From Bacteroidota bacterium (GTDB lineage: Bacteria; Bacteroidota; Bacteroidia; B-17B0; Aurantibacillaceae): a stretch of DNA of 64,000 nt. Position numbers and translations under genes: made by a program. Shown here piece after piece: positions 8,822 through 18,190 of the stretch (its first letter is position 1; the number at the start of each line of letters is the position of its first letter). The stretch covers positions 87,145 through 151,144 of the forward strand of contig JACCXH010000071.1 of NCBI GenBank assembly GCA_013697245.1, given 5' to 3'. Below the pieces are notes generated by a model. It saw only the letters and a list, made by a program, of their open reading frames with translations, made no database searches and was not told the origin of the DNA.

Positions 8822-10154
8822 AACTTGCTTTATTTAAGTAATATAAAATAAATAAAGAACATAGATAAAAAGGGATACAAGGTATTTTCAGCCTTACAAG
8901 AGCGCCATAATTTGCCGTTGTTAAACCAATAGAGAATGCAAAGAACAAAGCGAATAAAAAAGAAAAGATCAACAAAGGATTACTAAATAAGGACTTAATC
9001 AAGGTAGAGAATTTTACTTTAATTAAAATATACAAACTAAAACCAAGCATAAATAAATTTTCTAAGCCTGAAAGAAGCATTACTGCGTTTCTTGTATCCC
9101 AAATATATGGTCTGAAAAAAGCCATGTTTAGTGCGGCGGGTAATTTTGAAATAATACCCGTCAAAGTTGGCTCAAATATCCCAATATTATAGCTGTTTCC
9201 TCCATACTCCACCCTGATAAGATCTTGCTGTGTTTTTACAGCTTTAAGCAAAATATAATCTAAGCTGTATTCGCCAAGATATTGTCCAAACACTTGTAAA
9301 CCCCCAATCACCAAAATTATTGTTGTAGAAAGTAGTATAGGTACGATCATTATTCTTAAAATGGGATTTTGTATTTTAGTTATTTTCTGAAAAAAAATCC
9401 AGATCAAAGAACCGGGCAATAAGGCAAAAAAATAGTAAGGTTTTATATAAACAAATATAACAATTGATCCTAATATCAATAATAGGTATTTTAGTTTTCG
9501 CTGCTTTAATATTTGAAATTTATACAATCCATAAATGTAAAAGCCAATAGCACTTAAAGTATAAGTATCTTTTAATATGCCTGAACCCCAAAAGAAAACA
9601 GAGGGAATGAAAAAAATTGCTATGGCAAACTGCCTGCTTAAGTTAGGAAAGTGGTCTACAAACACCTCGTATAATTTCCATAAACCAATAAAACTAAAGC
9701 TGGAGAGTAAAACAGTAGTGGCAATAAAACTTTTGCCCGCCAATAAACAAAACGGTATTGTAATTGAAACAGTAAACAGCGCATAATAATCGCTTGGCGC
9801 AAAAAGAAAATATCCAAACGTATTATTATTGGATAATATTTCCCAAACATTATTATTCTTATAATCCATTAGTTCAAAGAACTTGTTAAAGTTGCCTTCT
9901 AATATTACGTTAACAAAGGTTCTGGTGGATAAAAAATAATTTGTTACGTCTCCGCCCTCTGTATAATAAAATGTATAAACTATGCACAAACCAATACCAC
10001 CAATAATTTTACAGATCAAACCGGGCAAAAGGTATCTATAATAGGGTTTACTCTTAATATTTCTAACTACTATCGTTCGTGCCCACAGGAAAATAAGTAT
10101 AAAATAAAATGGGGGTAATAAAACGTCAAATATGTCTAATACTGAATCCTGCAC
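8808..10154 (-). CDS. polytopic membrane protein, possible glycan polymerase or GT-C-like protein
   Basis: This 448-aa protein has about ten hydrophobic segments spread along the chain and a charged C-terminal tail. A loop of about 60 residues after the second or third helix contains aspartate- and asparagine-rich sequence. A PSVFFWGSGILKDT segment is conserved-looking and sits between helices, as in Wzy-like polymerases or GT-C transferases, but I could not assign a family. Its place inside a polysaccharide cluster supports a polymerase, flippase-accessory or transferase role in the inner membrane. It is the only minus-strand gene in the first 11 kb and overlaps the end of the preceding gene by 14 nt. 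Confidence 0.7.
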   Translation of the reverse strand: MQDSVLDIFDVLLPPFYFILIFLWARTIVVRNIKSKPYYRYLLPGLICKIIGGIGLCIVYTFYYTEGGDVTNYFLSTRTFVNVILEGNFNKFFELMDYKNNNVWEILSNNNTFGYFLFAPSDYYALFTVSITIPFCLLAGKSFIATTVLLSSFSFIGLWKLYEVFVDHFPNLSRQFAIAIFFIPSVFFWGSGILKDTYTLSAIGFYIYGLYKFQILKQRKLKYLLLILGSIVIFVYIKPYYFFALLPGSLIWIFFQKITKIQNPILRIMIVPILLSTTIILVIGGLQVFGQYLGEYSLDYILLKAVKTQQDLIRVEYGGNSYNIGIFEPTLTGIISKLPAALNMAFFRPYIWDTRNAVMLLSGLENLFMLGFSLYILIKVKFSTLIKSLFSNPLLIFSFLFALFFAFSIGLTTANYGALVRLKIPCIPFYLCSLFILYYLNKASFKNK

Positions 10155-10226
10155 AATCTCTAAAAATATGAAAAAAAACCTTATAATATTATTACTTACA
10201 GTTATATTGTTTCATTACTTTTAAGA

Positions 10227-10973
10227 GTGCATTTAAAAGAAGTAAGCCATATCAATTATCGCCGGCTGTTGTTTTCGGTAAATGATAGTTTTGTGAGTAG
10301 TAATACCTCATTAAATGCCGATATTAACTATTTTATCCAGTGCCCTAATAACATCAACGCTTCTCTTACTGAGTTCTATACTCTATTAGTTAATCTTGCT
10401 TTAACCGAAGAGGATATCCGCAAGAATATTTATCACCGTACTTTTTCAGAAATAAATTCTTTTCTTAATAACCAGCAATTTGAATACAAGATAGAATTAG
10501 GCCCATCAAAAAACGATCTTAACCAGTACATAAAAATGTTCGATCGTTTTGCCGGGTATAAAAAAATAAGAAAAGCAGAAGCTTTTCGATTAAAGGCATA
10601 TAATACTAATGGTATCCTAGCTGTTTCTTATATAAAACAAAACGGTAAATTTTTGTGTCTTAATTTTTACAGGGCCACAAAACAAAGAGCAACCAATCTC
10701 TATTCATTTCATTTAAAACATGAGCTGAACAATGATTTTAATAATTCACACATTGGCCGAGCGCATCGCGCACTACATTGGTTAGATATACTTGAATTTA
10801 AAAAAGCAGGTGCATCTTATTACGATTTTTGCGGCTGGTATAATGGCTCTGAGGATAAAGAACTTTTAAATATAAATAAATTTAAGGAACAATTTACCCA
10901 AAACAAAGTGAAAGAATATAGCGGTGTGATTTATAAAAATAAATTACTCGCTTTTTTAAAGAAGATCAGATGA
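10227..10973 (+). CDS. FemAB/GNAT-like acyltransferase, GTG start
   Basis: This 248-aa protein ends with a segment typical of FemAB-related GNAT proteins: RAHRALHWLDILEFKKAGASYYDFCGWYNG, followed by NINKFKEQF. In that superfamily this region forms the second half of the acyl-CoA or aminoacyl-tRNA binding fold. Only one GNAT-like half is apparent, so it is shorter than FemX/FemA. In sugar clusters such proteins are thought to N- or O-acylate glycans. GTG at 10227 is chosen because no in-frame ATG precedes the conserved part. It overlaps the following methyltransferase by 4 nt. Confidence 0.65.
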   Translation: MHLKEVSHINYRRLLFSVNDSFVSSNTSLNADINYFIQCPNNINASLTEFYTLLVNLALTEEDIRKNIYHRTFSEINSFLNNQQFEYKIELGPSKNDLNQYIKMFDRFAGYKKIRKAEAFRLKAYNTNGILAVSYIKQNGKFLCLNFYRATKQRATNLYSFHLKHELNNDFNNSHIGRAHRALHWLDILEFKKAGASYYDFCGWYNGSEDKELLNINKFKEQFTQNKVKEYSGVIYKNKLLAFLKKIR

Positions 10974-11734
10974 GCGATCCTAATTTAAATACTTATAATT
11001 CTGCAACAGTTATTAAATGGTATGATCATCTTGATGCCCTAACTCCCATTGAAAAATATTTTTTTGAATTACATAAAGACCTTATTTTAAGATCGAACAT
11101 TTTAGATATTGGTATTGGTGGCGGACGTACAACTGCCTACCTGGTGAGTATCTGTAAAAATTACATTGGCATAGATTATTCTAAAGGATTTGTTGAAACA
11201 GTTAAAACTAAATTTCCGAATGCTGATATTCGCTTAATAGATGCAAGGGACCTCAGCGCCTTTGAGAACAACACCTTTGACCTTGTTAATTTTTCTTTCA
11301 ATGGTATTGATTATGTTAGCCTAGATGATCGGAAAAAAATATTATCAGAAATAAATCGGGTATTAAAACCAAATGGCGTTTTCTTTTTTTCAACGCATAA
11401 TAAAGATCATACGACCTTTGATCAACTTCCATGGAGGAACAAAAGCAACAACCTTATTACTAATTTAAAAACGTTTATTAAGTTATTGCCTTTTTTACCA
11501 AAACATTTAAAGCAAAAAGAAAAAGAAATTCGCTTAAAAGAATACGCTATTATAAATGATAGCGCTCACAATTACGGACTTTTTACTTTTTACACCTCTC
11601 CACGGTTCTTAAAAGAACAACTTAATACCTATCACTTTTATGACATAGCCTTGTTTTCAAAAAATGGGAAAATCGAAAATGATGAAACCCTAGATGACTG
11701 GATCTTTGTAACCTGCAAAAGGTCAGTTACGTAG
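10970..11734 (+). CDS. class I SAM-dependent methyltransferase (Methyltransf_11 type)
   Basis: This 254-aa protein has motif I NILDIGIGGGRTT, YIGIDYSKGFVE (motif II), DARDLSAFENNTFDLVNFSF (motif IV region) and INRVLKPNGVFFFSTHN (post-motif VI). This is the standard arrangement of small-molecule methyltransferases. The substrate is unknown. Position suggests a sugar or lipid-linked intermediate. It begins within the stop codon of the FemAB-like gene (ATGA) and its end overlaps the convergent deacetylase by 12 nt. Confidence 0.82.
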   Translation: MSDPNLNTYNSATVIKWYDHLDALTPIEKYFFELHKDLILRSNILDIGIGGGRTTAYLVSICKNYIGIDYSKGFVETVKTKFPNADIRLIDARDLSAFENNTFDLVNFSFNGIDYVSLDDRKKILSEINRVLKPNGVFFFSTHNKDHTTFDQLPWRNKSNNLITNLKTFIKLLPFLPKHLKQKEKEIRLKEYAIINDSAHNYGLFTFYTSPRFLKEQLNTYHFYDIALFSKNGKIENDETLDDWIFVTCKRSVT

Positions 11735-12721
11735 TTTTTTATGGAAGCCATTCATTAAAAGGAACACTTCCTCAGCACTATCATGATGAACGTTGAATCT
11801 GGCGAGGTCATATGAATAGTTCTTATCTTTTTTTATTTTATCAAGATCCACAAAATCATTTATTCTTGTAAAACATACTTTGTATAATTTTTTTGCGATA
11901 TTGATCGATACTTCATTATAATTAGCAAAAGGAAAAGCAAAAGCATTCACTTCCCGCTTCGTTTCCTGTTCGATGATATCTTTTGAGTCTTTTAATTCGC
12001 TTTCTACAAAAACAGGGTCAAATTCTTTTTTAAAGCTTGGGTGCGTTAAACTATGAGAGGCTAAAGAAACCAATTCGGGGCTTAACATCCGCAATTCGTC
12101 AAACGACAAAAGTTCATTTTCAATTACACGGTTATCTGTAACAAATTTTTGCCTCATTTCAAATATAATACTCATCCTTTCCACCTGCGTCATATTGCAT
12201 AAATGCGTCGTGATGTCAAGGTTTAATTTAAAATAATTGCCCTTGTTAGTAAATTTGATATGAATATTTTTTTTTGTGAAAAATTCCTCTATTTCAGGAA
12301 AAGAATAATGCTTTACAAAAAAGATCACTGCAGAAGTCCATATATGACCGCGGTTAGTGATTTGATAGGGTAAAATAAATAAAGTAGATGGAACGTTGTG
12401 TTTTCTTAAGATCGGGTAGGCATAATCCAGGTAATCCTTATACCCATCATCAAAAGTAATAAAACAAGCGTTTTTTAATTCAGCATTTTGTTTGAGGTAA
12501 AGATCGTTTAACGGTAAAATGGTATAATGTTTTTTAACAAGCACCAGTATTTCTTCAAAAAGTTTGGGGTGTATGCCGGGCCATATCTCATCGTATTCGG
12601 GGATGATCTTATGAAATACCAAAACAGGAACCCTGCCGTTTTTACGATTGAAATGAAGCAACCACTTTCCAATCCCAAGTATATAAAGAATCTTAAAAAA
12701 ATAATACCTAAACTGGTGCAT
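11723..12721 (-). CDS. polysaccharide deacetylase family protein (NodB homology)
   Basis: This 332-aa protein begins with VPVLVFHKI (about 31-39) and has the first NodB catalytic motif TFDDGYKD at 89-96 (metal and base aspartates D91, D92). Motif 2, ASHSLTHP, lies around 221-228 (H223, H227, metal ligands). These residues are the ones needed for metal-dependent de-N- or de-O-acetylation of a glycan. A short hydrophobic stretch near residues 8-22 could anchor the protein, but no clear cleavage site is present. It may trim acetyl groups from the glycan made by the neighbouring transferases. Confidence 0.82.
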   Translation of the reverse strand: MHQFRYYFFKILYILGIGKWLLHFNRKNGRVPVLVFHKIIPEYDEIWPGIHPKLFEEILVLVKKHYTILPLNDLYLKQNAELKNACFITFDDGYKDYLDYAYPILRKHNVPSTLFILPYQITNRGHIWTSAVIFFVKHYSFPEIEEFFTKKNIHIKFTNKGNYFKLNLDITTHLCNMTQVERMSIIFEMRQKFVTDNRVIENELLSFDELRMLSPELVSLASHSLTHPSFKKEFDPVFVESELKDSKDIIEQETKREVNAFAFPFANYNEVSINIAKKLYKVCFTRINDFVDLDKIKKDKNYSYDLARFNVHHDSAEEVFLLMNGFHKKLRN

Positions 12722-12808
12722 AATTGTCTTAAAAATAACCTAATAAACCATTATTCCCAAATTTTTATTTATATATTTATGCCTCTAAGAAATACCAAAA
12801 GCAAAAGT

Positions 12809-13834
12809 ATGCAAACGATAGTTGTTACAGGAGGTGCAGGATACATTGGTTCGCATACTATTATTGAGTTGCTTACTAAAACCAATTTTAAGGTGGTTTC
12901 TATCGACAATTTTTCTAATTCTACAGAAGCTGCTTATAAAAGGATAAAAGAAATTACTGGAAAAGATTTTGATGCGTTGAACTTTGATCTTTGCGATGAA
13001 CAACAAATTCATTCACAACTTTCAAAAATTAAAGATATTATTGGGATCATACATTTTGCCGCTTTTAAATCGGTACCCGAAAGTATGGCTCATCCCCTGC
13101 TCTATTATCAAAACAACTTAACCTCTTTAAATAATCTTTTAAAATTTGCACAAGAGCAAAAAATAATGAATTTTATTTTTTCATCTTCCTGCTCTGTTTA
13201 TGGCAATGCCGATGAGTTACCTGTAACGGAGAACACAGCTTTAAAAACAGCCGAAAGCCCTTATGGCCATACAAAACAAATTGGAGAAGACATAATAAAT
13301 TTTGTTTGTAAAGCAGATCCTGCTTTTAATGCCGTACTGCTTCGCTATTTTAACCCGGTTGGCGCACACTTAAGTGGAAATATTGGCGAGTTTCCTTTGA
13401 ACCGGCCAAATAATCTGGTGCCCATTATTACGCAAACGGCTGTAGGCAAAAATTCTTTAACCGTTTTTGGAAATGATTTTGATACGCGGGATGGTTCTTG
13501 CATTCGCGATTATATTCACGTAAGCGATATTGCCGATGCGCACGTAAAAGCTTTATATTATTTGATCGAAAAAAAGAACAAAAAAAACGTTTCTGTTTTT
13601 AATTTAGGTACCGGCAATGGTGTAAGCGTTCTGGAAGCTATTTCCTCGTTTGAAAAAGTTTCCGATAAAAAATTAAATTACACTATTGGTAGCCGGCGCG
13701 AAGGCGATGTGGTTGCCGTGTATGCGGATAATAGTTTAGCGAAAAAAGAATTGAACTGGACCCCAAAATATTCTTTGGATGAAATGATGGCCAGCGCCTG
13801 GAAATGGCAGCAAACATTAGAGAAGGAAAATTAA
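12809..13834 (+). CDS. galE: UDP-glucose 4-epimerase
   Basis: The enzyme interconverts UDP-glucose and UDP-galactose (or the N-acetyl forms). Starting at the ATG at 12809 gives 341 aa, the normal GalE length. The NAD motif TGGAGYIG is at 7-14, VVSIDNFSN binds the cofactor adenosine, FSSSCSVYG holds the catalytic serine, and Y152/K156 form the YxxxK pair. LRYFNPVGAH and GDVVAVYAD are also typical. The open frame continues upstream to 12527, but that part overlaps the antisense deacetylase and precedes the family start, so it is not used. It supplies galactose-type donors for the polysaccharide locus. Confidence 0.95.
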   Translation: MQTIVVTGGAGYIGSHTIIELLTKTNFKVVSIDNFSNSTEAAYKRIKEITGKDFDALNFDLCDEQQIHSQLSKIKDIIGIIHFAAFKSVPESMAHPLLYYQNNLTSLNNLLKFAQEQKIMNFIFSSSCSVYGNADELPVTENTALKTAESPYGHTKQIGEDIINFVCKADPAFNAVLLRYFNPVGAHLSGNIGEFPLNRPNNLVPIITQTAVGKNSLTVFGNDFDTRDGSCIRDYIHVSDIADAHVKALYYLIEKKNKKNVSVFNLGTGNGVSVLEAISSFEKVSDKKLNYTIGSRREGDVVAVYADNSLAKKELNWTPKYSLDEMMASAWKWQQTLEKEN

Positions 13835-13837
13835 TAA

Positions 13838-14458
13838 CTAGGCTCTATACTTAGCGTCATAATCCGCAATACTTCTTAAAATAACTTCGTGTGCTTCTTC
13901 AACACCATACGTGTGAGTAATTTCAACTGCTTTATTTTCCTGACCGGGCATATTTTTATAAGTTAAAAAATAGTGTTTTAACCTGTCAATTAAATTTTTT
14001 GGACAATCTTTTACATCTGTAATATGTCCATATATCTCATCCTGCTTTAAAACAGCAATAATTTTATCGTCGGCTTCACCTTTATCTATCATTCTAAAAC
14101 CACCTATTGGAATAGCTTCTAAAATTATATCGCCACTTGTAATATTTTTTTCTGTTATTACACAAATATCTAATGGATCGCCATCTCCCTTCATTACTTT
14201 TTTACCTGACTTGCTTTCAGAGAATTCTCTTATTTTTTCTCCACAATAGGTTTGTGGCACGAAACCATAAAGCGCCGGTACAATGTTCGAAAATTTTTGT
14301 GGACGATCAACTTTTCTGTATCCCGTTTCTTTATCTATTTCATACTTTACAGTATCGCTGGGTACCATTTCAATATACGCGGTAACGATCGTAGGGCAAT
14401 TGACCCCAATTGGAATGCCATGCCAGGGATGTGGTTTAAATAGTTGAACTTTCATCAT
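13838..14458 (-). CDS. ppa: inorganic pyrophosphatase (family I)
   Basis: This soluble enzyme hydrolyses pyrophosphate to phosphate and pulls biosynthetic reactions forward. The 206-aa chain has the family I signature DGDPLDICVI (metal-binding aspartates) about residues 93-102, YEIDKETG and YGFVPQTYC upstream, and a downstream IAVLKQDE/DVKDCP segment. It begins with two consecutive ATG codons. The first overlaps the upstream gene's TAA by one base (TAATG), which favours translational coupling. It is the last gene of a four-gene minus-strand operon. Confidence 0.93.
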   Translation of the reverse strand: MMKVQLFKPHPWHGIPIGVNCPTIVTAYIEMVPSDTVKYEIDKETGYRKVDRPQKFSNIVPALYGFVPQTYCGEKIREFSESKSGKKVMKGDGDPLDICVITEKNITSGDIILEAIPIGGFRMIDKGEADDKIIAVLKQDEIYGHITDVKDCPKNLIDRLKHYFLTYKNMPGQENKAVEITHTYGVEEAHEVILRSIADYDAKYRA

Positions 14459-15051
14459 TAAAACTTAAAATATTTTTTAAACAGCCAGTAAAATAAAATT
14501 ATTGCTGTTAAAGATATCAGCAACATTAATATGGTTTGATTTGTAGTAGGACGGGCATTCCTATTCTCAGTTGTGCTTGGTTTAAGAACTAAAAAACGGT
14601 GCAGGCCCAAATTTTGTCTTAAAAATTTTAATTCATCGTAATAATCATTACCATAGGTGGTAGTATAAAAATCTTCTTTTGCATTCTTAAAGAATTTTCG
14701 GCTTCGGCTGCACCAATTCATTAAAGCTTTATCCACCTGCTTATAATTACTGTAAATAACCCATTCCTCACCTTCGTTAAATTCCATGGCACATTCAACG
14801 CCACACTCATACAAAACCGTAAATTGTTTACTGGCATTTCCTTTGTACAATTCTTCTATCTCAAAAACAGCTGTTCCAAATTTATTATCGCAGGTTGTTA
14901 CCGAAACAACTTTACCTTTAAAAATAATTTCGTATTTATTGCATTCTTCTATACCCAATGTAGTTAAAGGACATTGGCAGGCATAGCCATAATAATTATT
15001 TAAAAAAAATAGCCAGCTAAAAAAAAATAATTTAAAAAAATTAAGGCTCAT
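14458..15051 (-). CDS. secreted TIMP/netrin-like domain protein with C-terminal membrane helix
   Basis: This 197-aa protein has an N-terminal signal-like hydrophobic stretch ending near YGYA, followed directly by CQCP. This is the layout of the tissue-inhibitor-of-metalloproteinase (TIMP)-like OB fold, in which the mature protein begins with a cysteine. Further support comes from IIFKGKVVSV, AVFEIEELYKGN and the Cys-containing YECGVECAMEFNEGEEW. A single transmembrane helix (about 172-191) followed by lysines ends the chain, so it is probably anchored in the inner membrane with the domain outside. The bacterial role of this family is not known. Its ATG directly follows the hutH stop codon. 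Confidence 0.7.
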   Translation of the reverse strand: MSLNFFKLFFFSWLFFLNNYYGYACQCPLTTLGIEECNKYEIIFKGKVVSVTTCDNKFGTAVFEIEELYKGNASKQFTVLYECGVECAMEFNEGEEWVIYSNYKQVDKALMNWCSRSRKFFKNAKEDFYTTTYGNDYYDELKFLRQNLGLHRFLVLKPSTTENRNARPTTNQTILMLLISLTAIILFYWLFKKYFKF

Positions 15052-16542
15052 TTAAAATGACATGTTTTGCAAAAACTCTTGTGAAGCCTGCATGAATTCA
15101 TAAACCACTTCATCATTTTTCATAAAAGGAACTGTTTTACGATATGAAGAAACTACAGCCTCTATTTTTGCAGACGACTTTAAAGGACGCTTTAGTTCTA
15201 AAGCCTGCGCTGCATTTAATAATTCTATTGCCAATATCTTTTTTGTGTTATCAATTACCAACAAACATTTTGTTGCTGCATTAGCGCCCATACTTACATG
15301 GTCTTCTTGTCCGTTACTAGAAACAATGCTATCTACGCTAGCAGGAGTACATAATTGTTTGCTTTGACTTACAATGCTTGCAGCAGTATATTGTGGGATC
15401 ATAAAACCGGAGTTCAACCCTGCGTTTGGTGTTAAAAATGGCGGCAAGCCTCTTTGGCCGGAGATTAATAAATAAGTTCTGCGCTCAGAGATGCTTCCTA
15501 GCTCGGCCATTGCAATACACAAAAAATCCAAAGCTAAGGCAAGTGGTTGTCCGTGAAAATTTCCTCCACTTAAAATTTCATCCTCCTCCGGAAAAATGGT
15601 TGGATTATCTGTCACAGAATTTATTTCCGTTTCAAAAACAGAATTTACATAGTTAACCGTATCTTTTGTAGCGCCATGCACCTGCGGCACACAACGAAAT
15701 GAATACGGATCTTGAACTTGTTTTTTTTCTTGTTTACCAATCTCGCTTCCTTCCAAATAATTCCTGATGGCGCGTGCAGTTTGTAACTGGCCTGCATGCG
15801 GCCTTATTGTATGAAGATTATCTTTGAAAGGGTCGATACGCCCATCAAAAGCATCCAATGAAATAGAAGTAATAAGATCGGCAGCTTTATTTAAAAGATC
15901 AGACTTAATTAAACAATAACAACCATAAGCACTCATAAATTGTGTTCCATTTAATAATGCCAGGCCTTCTTTTGATCTTAATTTTATTGGGTTGATATTT
16001 TTTTCTTTTAAAACCTCAGCAGTATTTGACTGTTTACCTTTATAGTTTACTTTTCCTAAACCCAAAAGCGGTAAGCTCAAATGTGCCAAAGGTGCCAAAT
16101 CACCGCTTGCACCAAGAGAGCCTAGCTGATATATTACCGGATAAATCTGTTCATTGATAAGATCGCACAAACGTTCAACCGTTTGTAATTGCACGCCACT
16201 TTTACCGTAACTAAGTGCTTGGATCTTTAAGAATAACATTAATTTTACAATGTCCTGCGGCACTTCCTGCCCCATACCGCAAGCATGGCTCTTTACTAAA
16301 TTTTCCTGTAATTGCTCAATATCTTTATCAGGAATAATAACGTTGCATAACGAACCAAAACCGGTGTTAATGCCGTAAATAGCTTTAGTATTATTTTTTA
16401 ATTTTTCATCTAAATAATTTCGGCATTTCAAAATAGAATTCTTTGCGCCATCGGTTAAAGCAACTTTTGCATCTTTATCTTCAAGAAATTTTTTTAGATC
16501 GTTAAGCGTTAATTTTTTTGTATGGTCAATATTAAAAGTCAT
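15052..16542 (-). CDS. hutH: histidine ammonia-lyase
   Basis: The enzyme deaminates histidine to urocanate, the first step of histidine degradation. The 496-aa chain has the MIO-forming Ala-Ser-Gly at 145-147 in GSLGASGDLAPLAHL, the GINTGFG segment at 57-63, and the selectivity pair S85-H86 in VKSHACGMG, which points to histidine rather than tyrosine or phenylalanine. NGTQFMSA and the SVTDNP/GNFHGQPLA segments are also intact. The start overlaps the end of hisS by 11 nt. No hutU, hutI or hutG is nearby, so it is separated from the rest of the Hut pathway. Confidence 0.93.
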   Translation of the reverse strand: MTFNIDHTKKLTLNDLKKFLEDKDAKVALTDGAKNSILKCRNYLDEKLKNNTKAIYGINTGFGSLCNVIIPDKDIEQLQENLVKSHACGMGQEVPQDIVKLMLFLKIQALSYGKSGVQLQTVERLCDLINEQIYPVIYQLGSLGASGDLAPLAHLSLPLLGLGKVNYKGKQSNTAEVLKEKNINPIKLRSKEGLALLNGTQFMSAYGCYCLIKSDLLNKAADLITSISLDAFDGRIDPFKDNLHTIRPHAGQLQTARAIRNYLEGSEIGKQEKKQVQDPYSFRCVPQVHGATKDTVNYVNSVFETEINSVTDNPTIFPEEDEILSGGNFHGQPLALALDFLCIAMAELGSISERRTYLLISGQRGLPPFLTPNAGLNSGFMIPQYTAASIVSQSKQLCTPASVDSIVSSNGQEDHVSMGANAATKCLLVIDNTKKILAIELLNAAQALELKRPLKSSAKIEAVVSSYRKTVPFMKNDEVVYEFMQASQEFLQNMSF

Positions 16543-17923
16543 TCCTACTAGTATTTAGTTCGTCAATTATTTCGTTCAGGCTTAATTTTTTTTGCTCACC
16601 GCTTGCCATATTTTTAAACGCGTAGGTTTGGCTGGCTATCTCATCGCTACCCACGGTACAAACAAAAGGAATGTTTTTTTTATCGGCGTATTCAAATTGT
16701 TTGCCTAATTTTTTTGTTACATCCGGGTAAACCTCGCAGGAAATATTATTTTCTCTTAATCTGGCTGCCAGTTTTAAACAATGTTTTTGTGTTTCAAGAT
16801 CAAAATGCGTGAACAATAACTTAGTGCTTGAAACTTTGCTAATGTGATCTGGAAATAAATTTAATTCTTCCATCACATCATAAATACGATCAATACCAAA
16901 AGAGATACCTACGCCACTCATGTTCTTTAACCCAAAGATTCCGGTAAGGTCATCATAGCGACCACCCCCCAAAATACTTGGTGTAAATGTTCCTGCATTT
17001 GCTTTTACTTCAAAAATAGTTCCGGTATAATAATTTAAGCCACGGGCAAGGGTAATATCTAATTCTATTTTAGCGTAAGAAACATTTAAATTATTTAAAA
17101 GGTATTCAATTTCTTCAATGCCTTTTTTTCCTTCATCGTTAGTGCCAACCAATTTTCTTAGCACTTCTACTTTTTGTTTATTATCTCCTTTAAAATCTAA
17201 AAGTGGTTGTAAGGTTTCAATGGCTTTTGCGGAAATTCCTTTTTCTATCAATTCTTTATTTACGCCATCTTTTCCAACTTTATCCAACTTATCAATTGCA
17301 ACGGTAATATCAATGATCTTAGAAGGCTCATTAATTACTTGTGCCAAAGCAGTAAGAATTTTACGGTTGTTAAATTTTAAAATAACCGGCACACTTAATT
17401 CCCTGAACGATTTATCCATTAATGAAATAAGATCGAGCTCATTAATTAAAGAATCAGAACCTATAACATCCGCATCGCATTGGTAAAATTCGCGGTAGCG
17501 TCCTTTTTGTGGACGATCAGCTCTCCAAACCGGTTGTATTTGATAACGCTTAAAAGGAAAAGATAAGTTATGTTGGTTCATTACCACATAACGGGCAAAG
17601 GGGACAGTAAGATCGTAGCGCAATGCTTTTTCGGTTAGCTCTTCTGAATTGCGCGATGATTCTAAAGAAAGATCAAATTCTTTTTTTAGCAGATCTTTAT
17701 TTTTGCTTTCGTGAATGCGGGAGTTTAAAATTTTAAAGATGAGTTGATCACCTTCTTCGCCATACTTACCGGTAAGCGTGGTAATATTTTCCATGGAAGG
17801 TGTTTCGATTGGCTGGTAGCCGAACAATTCGAAATTATTCCGGATAATATCCAGAATATATTGTCGTTTCTGCATTTCTGCCGGACCAAAATCACGTGTA
17901 CCTTTAGGTATTGATGGTTTCAT
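16532..17923 (-). CDS. hisS: histidyl-tRNA synthetase
   Basis: This class II aminoacyl-tRNA synthetase charges tRNA-His. The 463-aa chain has the N-terminal IPKGTRDFGP segment, motif 2 around FKRYQIQPVWRADRPQKGRYREFYQCD, the histidine-specific ARGLNYYTGTIFE, motif 3 SGVGISFGIDRI, and a C-terminal anticodon-binding domain. It is the first gene of the minus-strand operon hisS-hutH-TIMP-like-ppa and is transcribed divergently from the TonB receptor gene. Coupling of hisS to a histidine-degrading enzyme is notable. Confidence 0.95.
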   Translation of the reverse strand: MKPSIPKGTRDFGPAEMQKRQYILDIIRNNFELFGYQPIETPSMENITTLTGKYGEEGDQLIFKILNSRIHESKNKDLLKKEFDLSLESSRNSEELTEKALRYDLTVPFARYVVMNQHNLSFPFKRYQIQPVWRADRPQKGRYREFYQCDADVIGSDSLINELDLISLMDKSFRELSVPVILKFNNRKILTALAQVINEPSKIIDITVAIDKLDKVGKDGVNKELIEKGISAKAIETLQPLLDFKGDNKQKVEVLRKLVGTNDEGKKGIEEIEYLLNNLNVSYAKIELDITLARGLNYYTGTIFEVKANAGTFTPSILGGGRYDDLTGIFGLKNMSGVGISFGIDRIYDVMEELNLFPDHISKVSSTKLLFTHFDLETQKHCLKLAARLRENNISCEVYPDVTKKLGKQFEYADKKNIPFVCTVGSDEIASQTYAFKNMASGEQKKLSLNEIIDELNTSRNDF

Positions 17924-18100
17924 TAATTAAAAATATTGTGAAATACTGGCAAACTTACAAAAAAGATACTTATTTGAGCTTATAACATAGGGGTAAACCC
18001 TAAATGAATCGTCTTACCTACGAAAGATGTAACTTGGCCGATTAAAAAACAGTTTGACCAGCAAAATTTTACATAAAAGGTGTTTTTTAAGTACGGAAAC

Positions 18101-18131
18101 TTGTGGGACAATAAAAGTTTCCATAGTTTTG
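18101..18131 (+). promoter_or_regulatory. putative Bacteroidota promoter for the TonB receptor/DUF4249 operon
   Basis: A perfect TAnnTTTG -7 box (TAGTTTTG) lies at 18124-18131, with TTG at 18101-18103 in the -33 position. The spacing of 20 nt suits Bacteroidota sigma factors. It is about 60 nt upstream of the start codon at 18191, in the 267-nt divergent gap after hisS. This is a motif match only. Confidence 0.45.
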
Positions 18132-18190
18132 TGCCGGAAATGCATCATTTTTAAGCAAGATCCACTAATACTGACATTAATATAAAAAAT

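Noticed and set aside
12527..12808. The galE reading frame is open 282 nt upstream of the chosen start.
   Set aside because: The upstream part lies antisense to the deacetylase gene and before the family-typical TGGAGYIG start, so it is not part of the protein.
15052..16542. Ammonia-lyase as a tyrosine or phenylalanine ammonia-lyase
   Set aside because: The selectivity pair is S85-H86, the histidine-lyase form, not the LH or FL pairs of TAL and PAL.
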